A stretch of DNA of 64,000 nucleotides from Burkholderia pseudomultivorans (GTDB taxonomy: Bacteria; Pseudomonadota; Gammaproteobacteria; Burkholderiales; Burkholderiaceae), in contig NZ_CP013378.1 in the NCBI RefSeq assembly GCF_001718415.1, positions 4,774,001 through 4,838,000 on the forward strand, given 5' to 3'. Positions 29,698 through 37,943 of the stretch are shown here, one piece after another (position 1 is the first letter of the stretch; the number at the start of each line of letters is the position of its first letter). The position numbers and the translations under genes were made by a program. The notes below the pieces were generated by a model. The model was not told the origin of the DNA, did no database searches, and worked only from the letters and a program-made list of their open reading frames with translations.

Positions 29698-32295
29698 ATG
29701 TCCAAAGCACTGATCATTGCGGAAAAGCCTTCTGTCGCGAACGACATCGCGCGCGCTTTGGGCGGCTTTACCAAGCATGACGAATACTTCGAGAGCGACG
29801 AATACGTCCTTTCGTCCGCTGTCGGCCATCTGCTGGAAATCGCCGCTCCGGAAGAGTACGAGGTCAAGCGCGGGAAGTGGAGCTTCGCGCATCTGCCCGT
29901 CATCCCCCCGCATTTCGACCTGAACCCGATCGCAAAAAGCGAGTCGCGCCTCAAGGTGCTCACCAAGCTGATGAAGCGCAAGGACGTCGACCGCCTGATC
30001 AACGCATGCGACGCGGGGCGCGAGGGCGAGCTGATTTTCCGCCTGATCGTGCAGCACGCGAAGGCCAAGCAACCGGTCCAACGCCTGTGGCTGCAGTCGA
30101 TGACGCCGCAGGCGATCCGCGACGGTTTCGCGCACCTGCGCAGCGACAGCGACATGCAGCCGCTCGCCGACGCCGCACGCTGCCGCTCGGAAGCCGACTG
30201 GCTCGTCGGGATCAACGGCACCCGCGCAATGACCGCGTTCAACAGCAAGGGCGGCGGCTTCTTCCTGACCACGGTCGGTCGCGTTCAGACGCCAACCTTG
30301 TCGATCGTCGTCGAACGTGAGGAGAAAATCCGCCGCTTCGTCCCGCGCGACTACTGGGAAGTGAAGGCCGAATTCGCCTGCGCGGGCGGCTTCTACGAGG
30401 GCAAGTGGTTCGACCCGAAATTCAAGCGCGACGAATTCGACCCCGAGAAGCGCGATTCGCGTCTGTGGAGCCTGCCGGCGGCCGAAACGATCGTCGCCGC
30501 ATGCCGCGACCAGCTCGGCACGGTCACCGAGGAATCGAAGCCGTCGACGCAACTGTCGCCGCTGCTGTTCGACCTGACCAGCCTGCAGCGCGAGGCGAAC
30601 AGCCGCTTCGGCTTCTCCGCGAAGAACACGCTCGGCCTCGCCCAGGCGCTGTACGAAAAGCACAAGGTGCTGACCTACCCGCGTACCGACGCGCGCGCGC
30701 TGCCGGAGGACTACATCTCGACCGTGAAGTCGACGCTCGAGATGCTCAAGGAGAGCCACAACTACCTGCCGCACGCGAAGCAGGTGCTCGACAAGGGCTG
30801 GGTGAAGCCGAACAAGCGGATCTTCGACAACTCGAAGATCAGCGACCACTTCGCGATCATCCCGACGCTGCAGGCGCCGAAGTCGCTGTCCGAGCCCGAG
30901 CAGAAGCTGTACGACATGGTCGTGAAGCGCTTCCTCGCGGTGTTCTTCCCGGCGGCTGAATTCCGCGTTACGACGCGGATCACCGAAGTCGTCGGCCATC
31001 ACTTCAAGACCGAAGGCAAGGTGCTCGTCGAGCCGGGCTGGCTGCAGGTGTACGGCCGCGACGCCGAAGGCGCGGACGCGAACCTCGTGCCGGTGCAGAA
31101 GGACGAGAAGGTGAAGACGGACGAGATCGCCGCCGTCGCGCTCGTGACGAAGCCGCCCGCACGCTACTCGGAAGCGACGCTGCTGTCGGCGATGGAAGGC
31201 GCGGGCAAGCTGGTCGAGGACGACGAACTGCGCGAGGCGATGGCCGCGAAGGGCCTGGGCACGCCGGCCACGCGCGCGGCGATCATCGAAGGGCTGCTCG
31301 GCGAGAAATACCTGGTGCGCGAAGGTCGCGAGCTGATCCCGACCGCAAAGGCCTTCCAGCTGATGACGCTGCTGCGCGGGCTGGGCGTGAAGGAACTGAC
31401 CGCGCCCGAACTCACCGGCGAATGGGAATACAAGCTGTCGCAGATGGAGCGCGGCAACCTCGGGCGCGATGCGTTCATGCAGGAAATCGCCCGCATGACG
31501 CAGCAGATCGTCAAGCGCGCGAAGGAATACGATTCCGACACGATCCCCGGCGATTACGCGACGCTCGAGACGCCGTGCCCGAACTGCGGCGGCCAGGTGA
31601 AGGAAAACTATCGCCGTTTCGCGTGCACGAAGTGCGACTTCTCGATCTCGAAGATCCCGGGCAGCCGGCAGTTCGAGATCGCGGAAGTCGAGGAACTGCT
31701 GCAGAAGAAGGAAATCGGGCCGCTGTCCGGTTTCCGCAGCAAGATGGGCCGGCCGTTCTCCGCGATCCTCAAGCTGTCGTTCGACGACGAGACGAAGAAC
31801 TACAAGCTCGAGTTCGACTTCGGCCAGGACCAGGGCGGCGAGGAAGGCGAGGCGCCCGACTTCTCCGCGCAGGAACCGGTCGGCGCGTGCCCGAAGTGCA
31901 AGGGCCGCGTGTTCGAGCACGGGATGAGCTACGTGTGCGAACACTCGGTCGCGAACCCGAAGACCTGCGACTTCCGCTCGGGCAAGGTGATCCTGCAGCA
32001 GGAAATCACGCGCGAGCAGATGGGCAAGCTGCTCGCCGACGGCCGCACCGACCTGCTGCCGAACTTCAAGTCGTCGCGCACCGGCCGCAACTTCAAGGCG
32101 TTCCTCGTGAAGCAGCCGGACGGCAAGATCGGCTTCGAGTTCGAGAAGAAGGAACCGAAGGCGGCCGCCGCGAAGAAGACGGCGAAATCGGCGACGAAGG
32201 ATGCCGAAACCGTGACGGAAGGCGCAGAAGAGAAACCGGCCCTGGCTCGCAAGACCGCCGCGCGCAAGACGACGACGCGCAAGACGGGCTCCTGA
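29698..32295 (+). CDS. topB: DNA topoisomerase III
   Basis: 865 aa type IA topoisomerase. Toprim domain from the start (IIAEKPSVANDIARAL) with the metal-binding acidic motif NACDAGREGELI, and the active-site tyrosine in KVLTYPRTDARALPEDY. Towards the C-terminus are zinc-ribbon-like clusters (CPNCGGQ...CTKCDF; CPKCKGRVFEHG...C), and the last ~45 residues are Lys/Ala/Thr-rich. E. coli TopB is shorter (653 aa); this longer form with extra zinc ribbons is common in betaproteobacteria. A strong terminator follows. Confidence 0.96.
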   Translation: MSKALIIAEKPSVANDIARALGGFTKHDEYFESDEYVLSSAVGHLLEIAAPEEYEVKRGKWSFAHLPVIPPHFDLNPIAKSESRLKVLTKLMKRKDVDRLINACDAGREGELIFRLIVQHAKAKQPVQRLWLQSMTPQAIRDGFAHLRSDSDMQPLADAARCRSEADWLVGINGTRAMTAFNSKGGGFFLTTVGRVQTPTLSIVVEREEKIRRFVPRDYWEVKAEFACAGGFYEGKWFDPKFKRDEFDPEKRDSRLWSLPAAETIVAACRDQLGTVTEESKPSTQLSPLLFDLTSLQREANSRFGFSAKNTLGLAQALYEKHKVLTYPRTDARALPEDYISTVKSTLEMLKESHNYLPHAKQVLDKGWVKPNKRIFDNSKISDHFAIIPTLQAPKSLSEPEQKLYDMVVKRFLAVFFPAAEFRVTTRITEVVGHHFKTEGKVLVEPGWLQVYGRDAEGADANLVPVQKDEKVKTDEIAAVALVTKPPARYSEATLLSAMEGAGKLVEDDELREAMAAKGLGTPATRAAIIEGLLGEKYLVREGRELIPTAKAFQLMTLLRGLGVKELTAPELTGEWEYKLSQMERGNLGRDAFMQEIARMTQQIVKRAKEYDSDTIPGDYATLETPCPNCGGQVKENYRRFACTKCDFSISKIPGSRQFEIAEVEELLQKKEIGPLSGFRSKMGRPFSAILKLSFDDETKNYKLEFDFGQDQGGEEGEAPDFSAQEPVGACPKCKGRVFEHGMSYVCEHSVANPKTCDFRSGKVILQQEITREQMGKLLADGRTDLLPNFKSSRTGRNFKAFLVKQPDGKIGFEFEKKEPKAAAAKKTAKSATKDAETVTEGAEEKPALARKTAARKTTTRKTGS

Positions 32296-32319
32296 CGGCC
32301 GGCCTCGGCAAACGGCCAT

Positions 32320-32357
32320 AAAAAAACGCGGATCGATCGCTCGATCCGCGTTTTTTC
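32320..32357. terminator. Bidirectional rho-independent terminator between topB and the LysR gene
   Basis: CGCGGATCGA (32327-32336) pairs with TCGATCCGCG (32341-32350), with an A tract on the left and a T tract on the right. It can therefore serve topB on the plus strand and the LysR gene on the minus strand. Confidence 0.92.
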
Positions 32358-32402
32358 TTTTGCGCTGCCCGGGCGCGACGCGCGCCGCCCGGCCGTCGCG
32401 CG

Positions 32403-33452
32403 TTACAGCGGCGACGGCGCCGCGACGCGCGTGCGCGACGAGCGCGGCAGGCGCGGCGACAGGTTCGGGTCGGCCGACTCGGGCTGCTCGGCGCGCGTCT
32501 CGACGCCGATCGGCGCGAGCGCCGCGCCCTGCGCAGCCCACTGCTCGCCCATCGTCGCATCGGTCGAATGGCTGAAGTATTCGACGAGGTGATCGATGAA
32601 GGTGCGCACCTTCGCCGGCAGATGGCGCCGGCTCGGATAGGCGATGTTGATCTCGACCTGCGGCAGCCGGAAATCCGGCAGCAGCCGCACCAGCGCGCCG
32701 CGTGCGATGTCGCCGCCGATCAGGTAGCTCGGCAGGATCGCGACGCCCATCCCGAGCAGCGCGAACTGGCGCAGCATCGCGGTGTTGTTCGCGACGATCA
32801 CGTTGGTCGGGCGCACCCGCACTTCGCCATCAGGCCCCGTAAACACGCGCTCGTCGCCCCAGTATTCGGTCGGCAGGCTCAGGCTCGGGTGCTCGGCGAG
32901 CTGTTCCGGATGCGTCGGCACGCCGTGCTTCTCCAGATAGCTCGGCGTCGCGCACACCGTCATGCAGCCCGTGGTCAGCCGCCGCGTGACGATGCTCGCG
33001 CTGCGCATCTGGCGCGTGACCACGATCCCGACGTCGAAGCCTTCCTCGACGAGATCGACCTGCCGGTCGACCAGCGTCAGATCCGGCACCACTTTCGGGA
33101 AATGCTCGGTGTACGACTGCAGCACCGGCGCCAGGTTATGCAGGCCGAACACCACGGGCGCGACGATGCGCAGCGTGCCGACCGGCTCGTGATTGCGCGC
33201 GACGACCATCTGTTCGACGTCCTCGAGCTCGTCGAGAATCTGGCGCGCGCGCTCCAGATAGACCTGGCCCGACTCCGTCAGCGAAAGGCTGCGCGTGGTA
33301 CGGTTCAGCAGACGCGTGCCGAGCCGGCCTTCCAGATCGGCAACGTGGCGCGTCGCGACCGCGTTGGAGATATCCATTGCACTCGCGGCCCGCGCGAAAC
33401 TGCCGAGATCCGCAACCTTGACGAACACGCGCATCGACTGCAAATGATCCAT
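32403..33452 (-). CDS. LysR-family transcriptional regulator
   Basis: 349 aa. The N-terminal winged HTH reads MDHLQSMRVFVKVADLGSFA then AASAMDISNAVATRHVADLEGRLGTRLLNRTTRSLSL (read in parts), as in the large CrgA/DmlR-like subgroup. An LTTR substrate-binding domain covers about residues 90-295. The C-terminal ~55 residues after VEYFSHSTDATMGEQ are an unusual Ala/Arg/Pro-rich extension. A 422-bp intergenic region separates it from the divergent D-2-hydroxyacid dehydrogenase, a plausible target. Confidence 0.92.
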   Translation of the reverse strand: MDHLQSMRVFVKVADLGSFARAASAMDISNAVATRHVADLEGRLGTRLLNRTTRSLSLTESGQVYLERARQILDELEDVEQMVVARNHEPVGTLRIVAPVVFGLHNLAPVLQSYTEHFPKVVPDLTLVDRQVDLVEEGFDVGIVVTRQMRSASIVTRRLTTGCMTVCATPSYLEKHGVPTHPEQLAEHPSLSLPTEYWGDERVFTGPDGEVRVRPTNVIVANNTAMLRQFALLGMGVAILPSYLIGGDIARGALVRLLPDFRLPQVEINIAYPSRRHLPAKVRTFIDHLVEYFSHSTDATMGEQWAAQGAALAPIGVETRAEQPESADPNLSPRLPRSSRTRVAAPSPL

Positions 33453-33874
33453 AAACGACTCCTGCCGCTGTTACAACTTCAAAAAGTTGAAGCAAATGCG
33501 TAATTCTCCTACGACAGCGGAAATGATGCAGAGTTGCCTAACACGGCCGTGAATCGAGATAAAAATAGTCAAAAATCCTCGGTCTGGGCGGATAGTTGAT
33601 CCAATTATTCTGATTGGAGCAACAATTGGGTGAACCTCGTCGGGTAAACGGCCGAATCAGGAAGGACGTATTTGATGCGACACAGCATCGCACCGGCCTG
33701 ACCGCGCGGGAACGCCGCCGGCGAGACCGCCGCCGATTGCGGCGGAGCGTAACAACCTGTTAAAAAGACACCACGAACGCGGCCGCCGTAGCATCATGTC
33801 GGCCCCGGCCGGGCGGGACGGGCGCGCGACGTGCGCCGCCGCCACTGGATTCAACGCGCGACACCCCGCTCACC
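33453..33874. promoter_or_regulatory. 422-bp LysR / D-2-hydroxyacid dehydrogenase intergenic region with palindromes
   Basis: AT-rich control region without a supported gene. CTTCAA (33477-33482) with TTGAAG (33487-33492) lies just upstream of the LysR start and is suited to autoregulation. TCCAAT (33600-33605) with ATTGGA (33613-33618) is a second perfect pair with a 7-bp spacer and suits an LTTR T-N11-A-type site. The remainder (33660-33870) is GC-rich leader. Confidence 0.45.
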
Positions 33875-34888
33875 ATGAAAATTGCCATCCTCGACGACTA
33901 CCAGGACGCCGTCCGCAAGCTGAACTGCTTCGAGATGCTCGCCGACCACGACGTGAAGGTCTTCAACAACACGGTGCGCGGCCTGGGACAACTCGCGAGC
34001 CGCCTCGCGGAAGTCGAGGCGCTCGTGCTGATTCGCGAACGCACGCAAATCTCGTCGCAACTGCTCGCAAAACTGCCGAATCTGCGCATGATCAGCCAGA
34101 CCGGCCGCGTGTCGAGCCACATCGACCTCGAAGCCTGTACCGACCGCGGCATCGCGGTGCTCGAAGGCACCGGTTCGCCGATCGCGCCGGCCGAGCTGAC
34201 CTGGGCGCTCGTGATGGCCGCCCAGCGCCGCATTCCGCAGTACGTCGCGAACCTGAAGCAGGGCGCGTGGCAGCAGTCGGGCCTGAAGACCTCGGCGCTG
34301 CCGCCGAACTTCGGCCTCGGCCAAGTGCTGCGCGGCCAGACGCTCGGCATCTGGGGCTACGGCAAGATCGGCCGGCTGGTTGCCGGCTATGGCAAGGCGT
34401 TCGGAATGAACGTGCTGATCTGGGGCCGCGAGCATTCGCTCGAAGCCGCGCGCGCCGACGGCTACACGGCCGCCGACAGCCGCGAGGCGCTGTTCGAGCA
34501 GAGCGACGTGCTGTCGCTGCACCTGCGGCTGCACGACGACACGCGCGGCATCGTCAAGCAGGACGACCTGATGCGGATGAAGCCGACCTCGCTGCTCGTC
34601 AACACGAGCCGCGCGGAATTGCTCGAGGAAAACGCGCTCGTCAATGCGCTGTCGCACAACCGGCCCGGGATGGTCGCGATCGACGTGTTCGAGAGCGAGC
34701 CGATCCTGCAGGGCTACAGCCTGCTGCGCATGGAAAACGTGATCTGCACGCCGCACATCGGCTATGTCGAGCGCGAAAGCTACGAGCTGTATTTCAGCGC
34801 GGCGTTCAGGAACATCCTCGCGTTCGACCAGGGCGACATGTCGAGCGTCGCCAATCCGGAAGCGCTGACGCCGATCCGCAAGCGCTGA
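33875..34888 (+). CDS. D-2-hydroxyacid dehydrogenase family protein
   Basis: 337 aa. NAD(P)-dependent oxidoreductase of the phosphoglycerate dehydrogenase superfamily. Rossmann motif GIWGYGKIGRLVAGYGKAFG; catalytic Arg in LVNTSRAELL, Glu in DVFESEPI and His in CTPHIGYVE. There is no ACT domain, so it is not a full-length SerA. The substrate is unknown. Divergent from a LysR regulator that may control it. Confidence 0.92.
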   Translation: MKIAILDDYQDAVRKLNCFEMLADHDVKVFNNTVRGLGQLASRLAEVEALVLIRERTQISSQLLAKLPNLRMISQTGRVSSHIDLEACTDRGIAVLEGTGSPIAPAELTWALVMAAQRRIPQYVANLKQGAWQQSGLKTSALPPNFGLGQVLRGQTLGIWGYGKIGRLVAGYGKAFGMNVLIWGREHSLEAARADGYTAADSREALFEQSDVLSLHLRLHDDTRGIVKQDDLMRMKPTSLLVNTSRAELLEENALVNALSHNRPGMVAIDVFESEPILQGYSLLRMENVICTPHIGYVERESYELYFSAAFRNILAFDQGDMSSVANPEALTPIRKR

Positions 34889-34928
34889 TTGCGCGGGCCG
34901 CGCACGCCGCGCGGCCGCGTGGCCGCCT

Positions 34929-35795
34929 TCAGGCGGCCACGCGGCCGCCCGTCATCGCGCCGACGCGCGTGAGGAAATGCTCGCCGTCGCGCCGCCCGAG
35001 GTCGTACGCATGCTGCATCTGCGACGGACTCGTGTAATCCCAGCTCGAAATCGGCACCTTGCTCGACGGCTGCACGTACAGCCGCCGCTGGTCGCCGTGC
35101 GCGACCGTGAACATCTGCGGACGCGGATACAGCCGCGTGACGAGCACCAGCACGTCGCCCGGCGACGCGTCGAGCGCGCCGACCGGCACGTTGTCGACCA
35201 TCCCGCCGTCGAGCACCGGCCGGCCGCCGCGGCGCAACACCGGCGTAAACGGCGGCGTGCACGACGACTGCAGGATCAGGTCGGCGAGGTCTTCGACGCT
35301 CGCGCACGCCTGCGCGCGCATGAACTCCGGGCGAAAGCCGAGTGCGCGCCCGAGCGTCGGATGCAGCGTCTTGCGTACGTATTTCTCGATGTTGTAAGCG
35401 ACGAGGCCGGCGGCGACCGCGCTGCGTGCGCCGAGCCAGCGCGGCACGTGCGACACGCCGATGCGGATTTCCGGTGCCGCGGCGAGCTTCTCGAACGGTT
35501 CGCCGTAGATGTCGAGCAGCGCCTGGCGGTAGATCCTGTAATGCGGAAATACCGGCTCGCGGCCGAACAGGTTGCCCCAGTACGCGTTCTTCCGGTTATG
35601 ACGCAGCGCCTGCTCGTAATAGCGCATGACCCACGCGGCGTCGCGCGTATACAGCATGCAGGCCGTCGCGGCGCCGGCCGAGATCCCCGCGATCACGCGC
35701 GGACGCAGGCCGAGCGCGGGCTGGGCAACGTCCCAGAAGCCGGCCTGCCACCAGCAGCGGTTGCCGCCGCCGGCAAAGACGATCTGGTCGAACAT
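34929..35795 (-). CDS. Patatin-like phospholipase family protein
   Basis: 288 aa. Ser-Asp dyad lipid acyl hydrolase: the oxyanion motif is FAGGGNRCWWQAGF, the nucleophile elbow GISAGAATA (GxSxG) and the catalytic Asp in VLDGGMVDNVP. The ATG at 35795 begins MFDQIVFAGGG, the usual place for this family. It begins 8 nt after the stop of the thioesterase gene, so the two form a minus-strand operon. No signal peptide is evident. Confidence 0.9.
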   Translation of the reverse strand: MFDQIVFAGGGNRCWWQAGFWDVAQPALGLRPRVIAGISAGAATACMLYTRDAAWVMRYYEQALRHNRKNAYWGNLFGREPVFPHYRIYRQALLDIYGEPFEKLAAAPEIRIGVSHVPRWLGARSAVAAGLVAYNIEKYVRKTLHPTLGRALGFRPEFMRAQACASVEDLADLILQSSCTPPFTPVLRRGGRPVLDGGMVDNVPVGALDASPGDVLVLVTRLYPRPQMFTVAHGDQRRLYVQPSSKVPISSWDYTSPSQMQHAYDLGRRDGEHFLTRVGAMTGGRVAA

Positions 35796-35803
35796 CGGGC
35801 CGC

Positions 35804-36208
35804 TCAATTGACGAGCGCGTAGGTCGACGTCGCGTGGACGGCCATGTTGCCGTCCTCGTCGAACAGTTCGACCTCTCCGAACACGAGATTGCGGCCCATG
35901 CGCAGCACACGGGCGGTGACGAGCACGTCGCCCTTGCGGACCGGGCGCATGAAATTCGTGTTCAGCGACACGGTCGTCATCGGCCGAAACTCGCCGAGCG
36001 CCGCCGAGATCGCGACCACCATCGCGGTGTCGGCCGCGGCCGTGAAGACCTGGCCGCAGATCCCGCCGCCGGAATGACGGAATTCGCCGGAAAACGGCAG
36101 ACGCAACGTCACGCTGTCGTCGTCGATCGATACGGGGACCAGGTTCAGCGAGCGGACCCACGGGGCCAGCAGGCGATTCAGCAATTCGCGGACTGCGTTC
36201 TCGTCCAT
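35804..36208 (-). CDS. PaaI-family hotdog-fold thioesterase
   Basis: 134 aa. Single hotdog domain with FRHSGGGICGQVFTAAADTA, where PaaI enzymes carry the helix with their catalytic acid, and TVSLNTNFMRPVRKGDV. These enzymes hydrolyse acyl-CoA thioesters. The ATG at 36208 (MDENAVRELLN) was chosen on family length; in-frame Met codons further upstream give an atypical N-terminus. It lies just upstream of the patatin gene. Confidence 0.88.
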   Translation of the reverse strand: MDENAVRELLNRLLAPWVRSLNLVPVSIDDDSVTLRLPFSGEFRHSGGGICGQVFTAAADTAMVVAISAALGEFRPMTTVSLNTNFMRPVRKGDVLVTARVLRMGRNLVFGEVELFDEDGNMAVHATSTYALVN

Positions 36209-36356
36209 CTTCGGATGTCCAGAAAACGTTGCGCGACCGCCGCGCAACAGGATGGACGTCATCATACCGGGAGCGCGTCAACTGCGATGACTCGTCATGG
36301 TCGTGTCAGCTCCGGCCCCGGTGACGAAATATTTTTGAGAAATTTGCAGAAAGGGC

Positions 36357-36385
36357 TTGCCAAGCCTTCGGAAGCCGGGCATAAT
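36357..36385 (+). promoter_or_regulatory. Sigma70 promoter of tRNA-Lys
   Basis: TTGCCA (36357-36362), a 17-bp spacer, then CATAAT (36380-36385), 13 bp before the mature tRNA 5' end. Confidence 0.75.
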
Positions 36386-36398
36386 CTTTCTTCTGTTG

Positions 36399-36474
36399 GG
36401 GGCGTTAGCTCAGTTGGTAGAGCAGCGGACTCTTAATCCGTAGGTCGAGTGTTCGAGTCACTCACGCCCCACCA
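36399..36474 (+). tRNA. tRNA-Lys (anticodon CTT)
   Basis: 76-nt cloverleaf with encoded CCA. The acceptor stem GGGGCGT pairs fully with ACGCCCC, the anticodon loop CTCTTAA gives CTT, and the T loop is TTCGAGT. It marks the left edge of the accessory island; no repeat of its 3' end was seen further right. Confidence 0.97.
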
Positions 36475-36481
36475 AAGAATT

Positions 36482-36513
36482 CAAGGGCTTAGCAGCGATG
36501 CTAAGCCCTTTTT
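36482..36513 (+). terminator. Rho-independent terminator of tRNA-Lys
   Basis: AAGGGCTTAGCA (36482-36493) pairs with TGCTAAGCCCTT across a GCGA loop, followed by a T tract. Confidence 0.93.
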
Positions 36514-36526
36514 TCTTTCCATCACC

Positions 36527-36555
36527 CCTCGATATTAGACGCTGTCCAATATCGA
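36527..36555. promoter_or_regulatory. 9-bp inverted repeat upstream of the PAAR gene
   Basis: CTCGATATT (36527-36535) and AATATCGAG (36547-36555) are perfect inverted copies separated by 11 bp, about 100 bp before the PAAR start and after the tRNA terminator. It could be an operator or a weak hairpin; no T tract follows. Confidence 0.35.
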
Positions 36556-36655
36556 GCATCCATATTCCTCCCCTAGCCTGCCAATTCAGACAGCATCGTT
36601 CCCCCGCTACCCAGCGTGCTCATTCCTCTGCGGATTTCTTCCATACGAGGGTTCG

Positions 36656-37177
36656 ATGGGCTTCGCATTCATTCGAGACGGTGACACAACCTCTCACGGC
36701 GGGCGCGTTATCGCCAGCGATATGACCAACACCGTCGACGGAAAGGCGCTGGCTCTGCTCGGCGACATGGTTTCATGTCCGCGCTGCGGCGGCGTCTATC
36801 CGATCGTCAAGATCAAGGCAGACCTGCACATGACGTTCAACGGACGTCCGGTCGCGTCCGACGGCGACATGACCGCGTGCGGCGCGACCCTGATCGCCTC
36901 CCAAAGCACCACAACGGCGTCCCCGACATCGGGCGCCGGCGCGCCAGTTGGCGGCGGCAGGAGCGTCGTCGCACAGAACGATGGTCCGAATCGCGGCCGC
37001 TTCCAGGTCGTCGACGACAACACGCGCCTCCCCATTGCGAACCATCCGTATACGGTCACATCGGCGGACGGCCAAACGATCCACGGCACAACGGACGCAG
37101 ACGGCCATACGGACTGGCTGAACACGCAACAAGCCGCGTCACTATCGTTCCGCCAACCGGGCACCAGCAAGGCATGA
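36656..37177 (+). CDS. Type VI secretion PAAR-domain spike protein
   Basis: 173 aa. PAAR proteins cap the VgrG spike and carry effectors. The N-terminal ~85 residues are PAAR-like: IRDGDTTSHGGRVI, DMVSCPRCGGVYPI, MTFNGRPVASDGDMTACGATLI, with H14, C41, C44 and C75 as candidate zinc ligands. After a Thr/Ser/Gly linker, residues ~114-165 (FQVVDDNTRLPIANHPYTV, then TIHGTTDADGHTDWL) resemble a transthyretin-like or immunoglobulin-like adaptor often found after PAAR. The TGA overlaps the ATG of the nuclease gene (ATGA, 37174-37177). No vgrG or structural T6SS gene is in the window. Confidence 0.88.
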   Translation: MGFAFIRDGDTTSHGGRVIASDMTNTVDGKALALLGDMVSCPRCGGVYPIVKIKADLHMTFNGRPVASDGDMTACGATLIASQSTTTASPTSGAGAPVGGGRSVVAQNDGPNRGRFQVVDDNTRLPIANHPYTVTSADGQTIHGTTDADGHTDWLNTQQAASLSFRQPGTSKA

Positions 37178-37938
37178 CCGACTATTCGAGCAGCTCGGCA
37201 GCCGGCGCGAGCAAGGGAGACGGCAACACGACCGTCGTCGGGCTCGACGGTCGTTTGTCGGGGAAGGACAAGGAAGTGCTCTGCGGCGTTATGTGCCCGT
37301 GCGCGCGCATTGGCGTCGCGACGCGCGAAGACAAACGAGGCAGGTCAAGAACGCTCAGACAGGCGTGCGTCGCCCAACGGCTGGACGCCATGAACGCCGA
37401 TGCCCGAAAAAGATACGGCGCACCCACCGAGTATCTGCCGGAAGTCAGCTACGACATGAGCCCGACACCACCAGCTCCCCCGGTCCCGATCATGGACGAA
37501 GCGAGTCCGCTGCGCCCCGATTCGCTTGTCGACTGGATCCGCGATAATTGGCCGGGTAGCATGAAAGGCTATCGCGACGGGAAGAAGGCGGGGTTGGATC
37601 AAACGCGTCGTCCCGATGTCGTGATTGTTCGCGATCCCACTCTGCCGCCCGAGCAATCGAATATCAAAACGGTCGTCGAAATGAAGTTCGAGGATTCATA
37701 CGGCGATCGTCAAAAGGAGGCATACGTGCGAATCGCTGGCAGCGACAAAAAGGTCGCGACGCTTCGCCCCGCTGACTGCGGATGCCGCGATGACGAACCG
37801 GACGAGAAGCCCGTGCGATCGACGCAAACTCAAACCGACGTCGAGTCGATTTTCGGCGTCAGTCCGGCCGGGCCAGGCCGCGCGCTGCCCGCTCCGACCC
37901 CACTTCCGCCGGGCGTTCCCGGCTTCGTGCTCCCCTGA
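37174..37938 (+). CDS. Probable T6SS effector with a VRR-Nuc-like PD-(D/E)XK nuclease domain
   Basis: 254 aa. The core at about residues 145-200 has a PD-(D/E)XK pattern ordered as in VRR-Nuc: D148 in RRPDVVIV, E169 and K171 in VVEMKF, and Q180 in YGDRQKEAYV. The N-terminal part contains C37-x3-C41-x-C43 and a conserved-looking DSLVDWIRDNWPG helix; the C-terminus is Pro-rich. VRR-Nuc effectors (TseV) are known antibacterial DNases of T6SS. Translation is probably coupled to the PAAR gene, and a DUF3396-type gene follows after 5 bp, giving the PAAR-effector-immunity order. Self-intoxication or target DNA structure cannot be judged from sequence. Confidence 0.75.
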   Translation: MTDYSSSSAAGASKGDGNTTVVGLDGRLSGKDKEVLCGVMCPCARIGVATREDKRGRSRTLRQACVAQRLDAMNADARKRYGAPTEYLPEVSYDMSPTPPAPPVPIMDEASPLRPDSLVDWIRDNWPGSMKGYRDGKKAGLDQTRRPDVVIVRDPTLPPEQSNIKTVVEMKFEDSYGDRQKEAYVRIAGSDKKVATLRPADCGCRDDEPDEKPVRSTQTQTDVESIFGVSPAGPGRALPAPTPLPPGVPGFVLP

Positions 37939-37943
37939 ATGCC

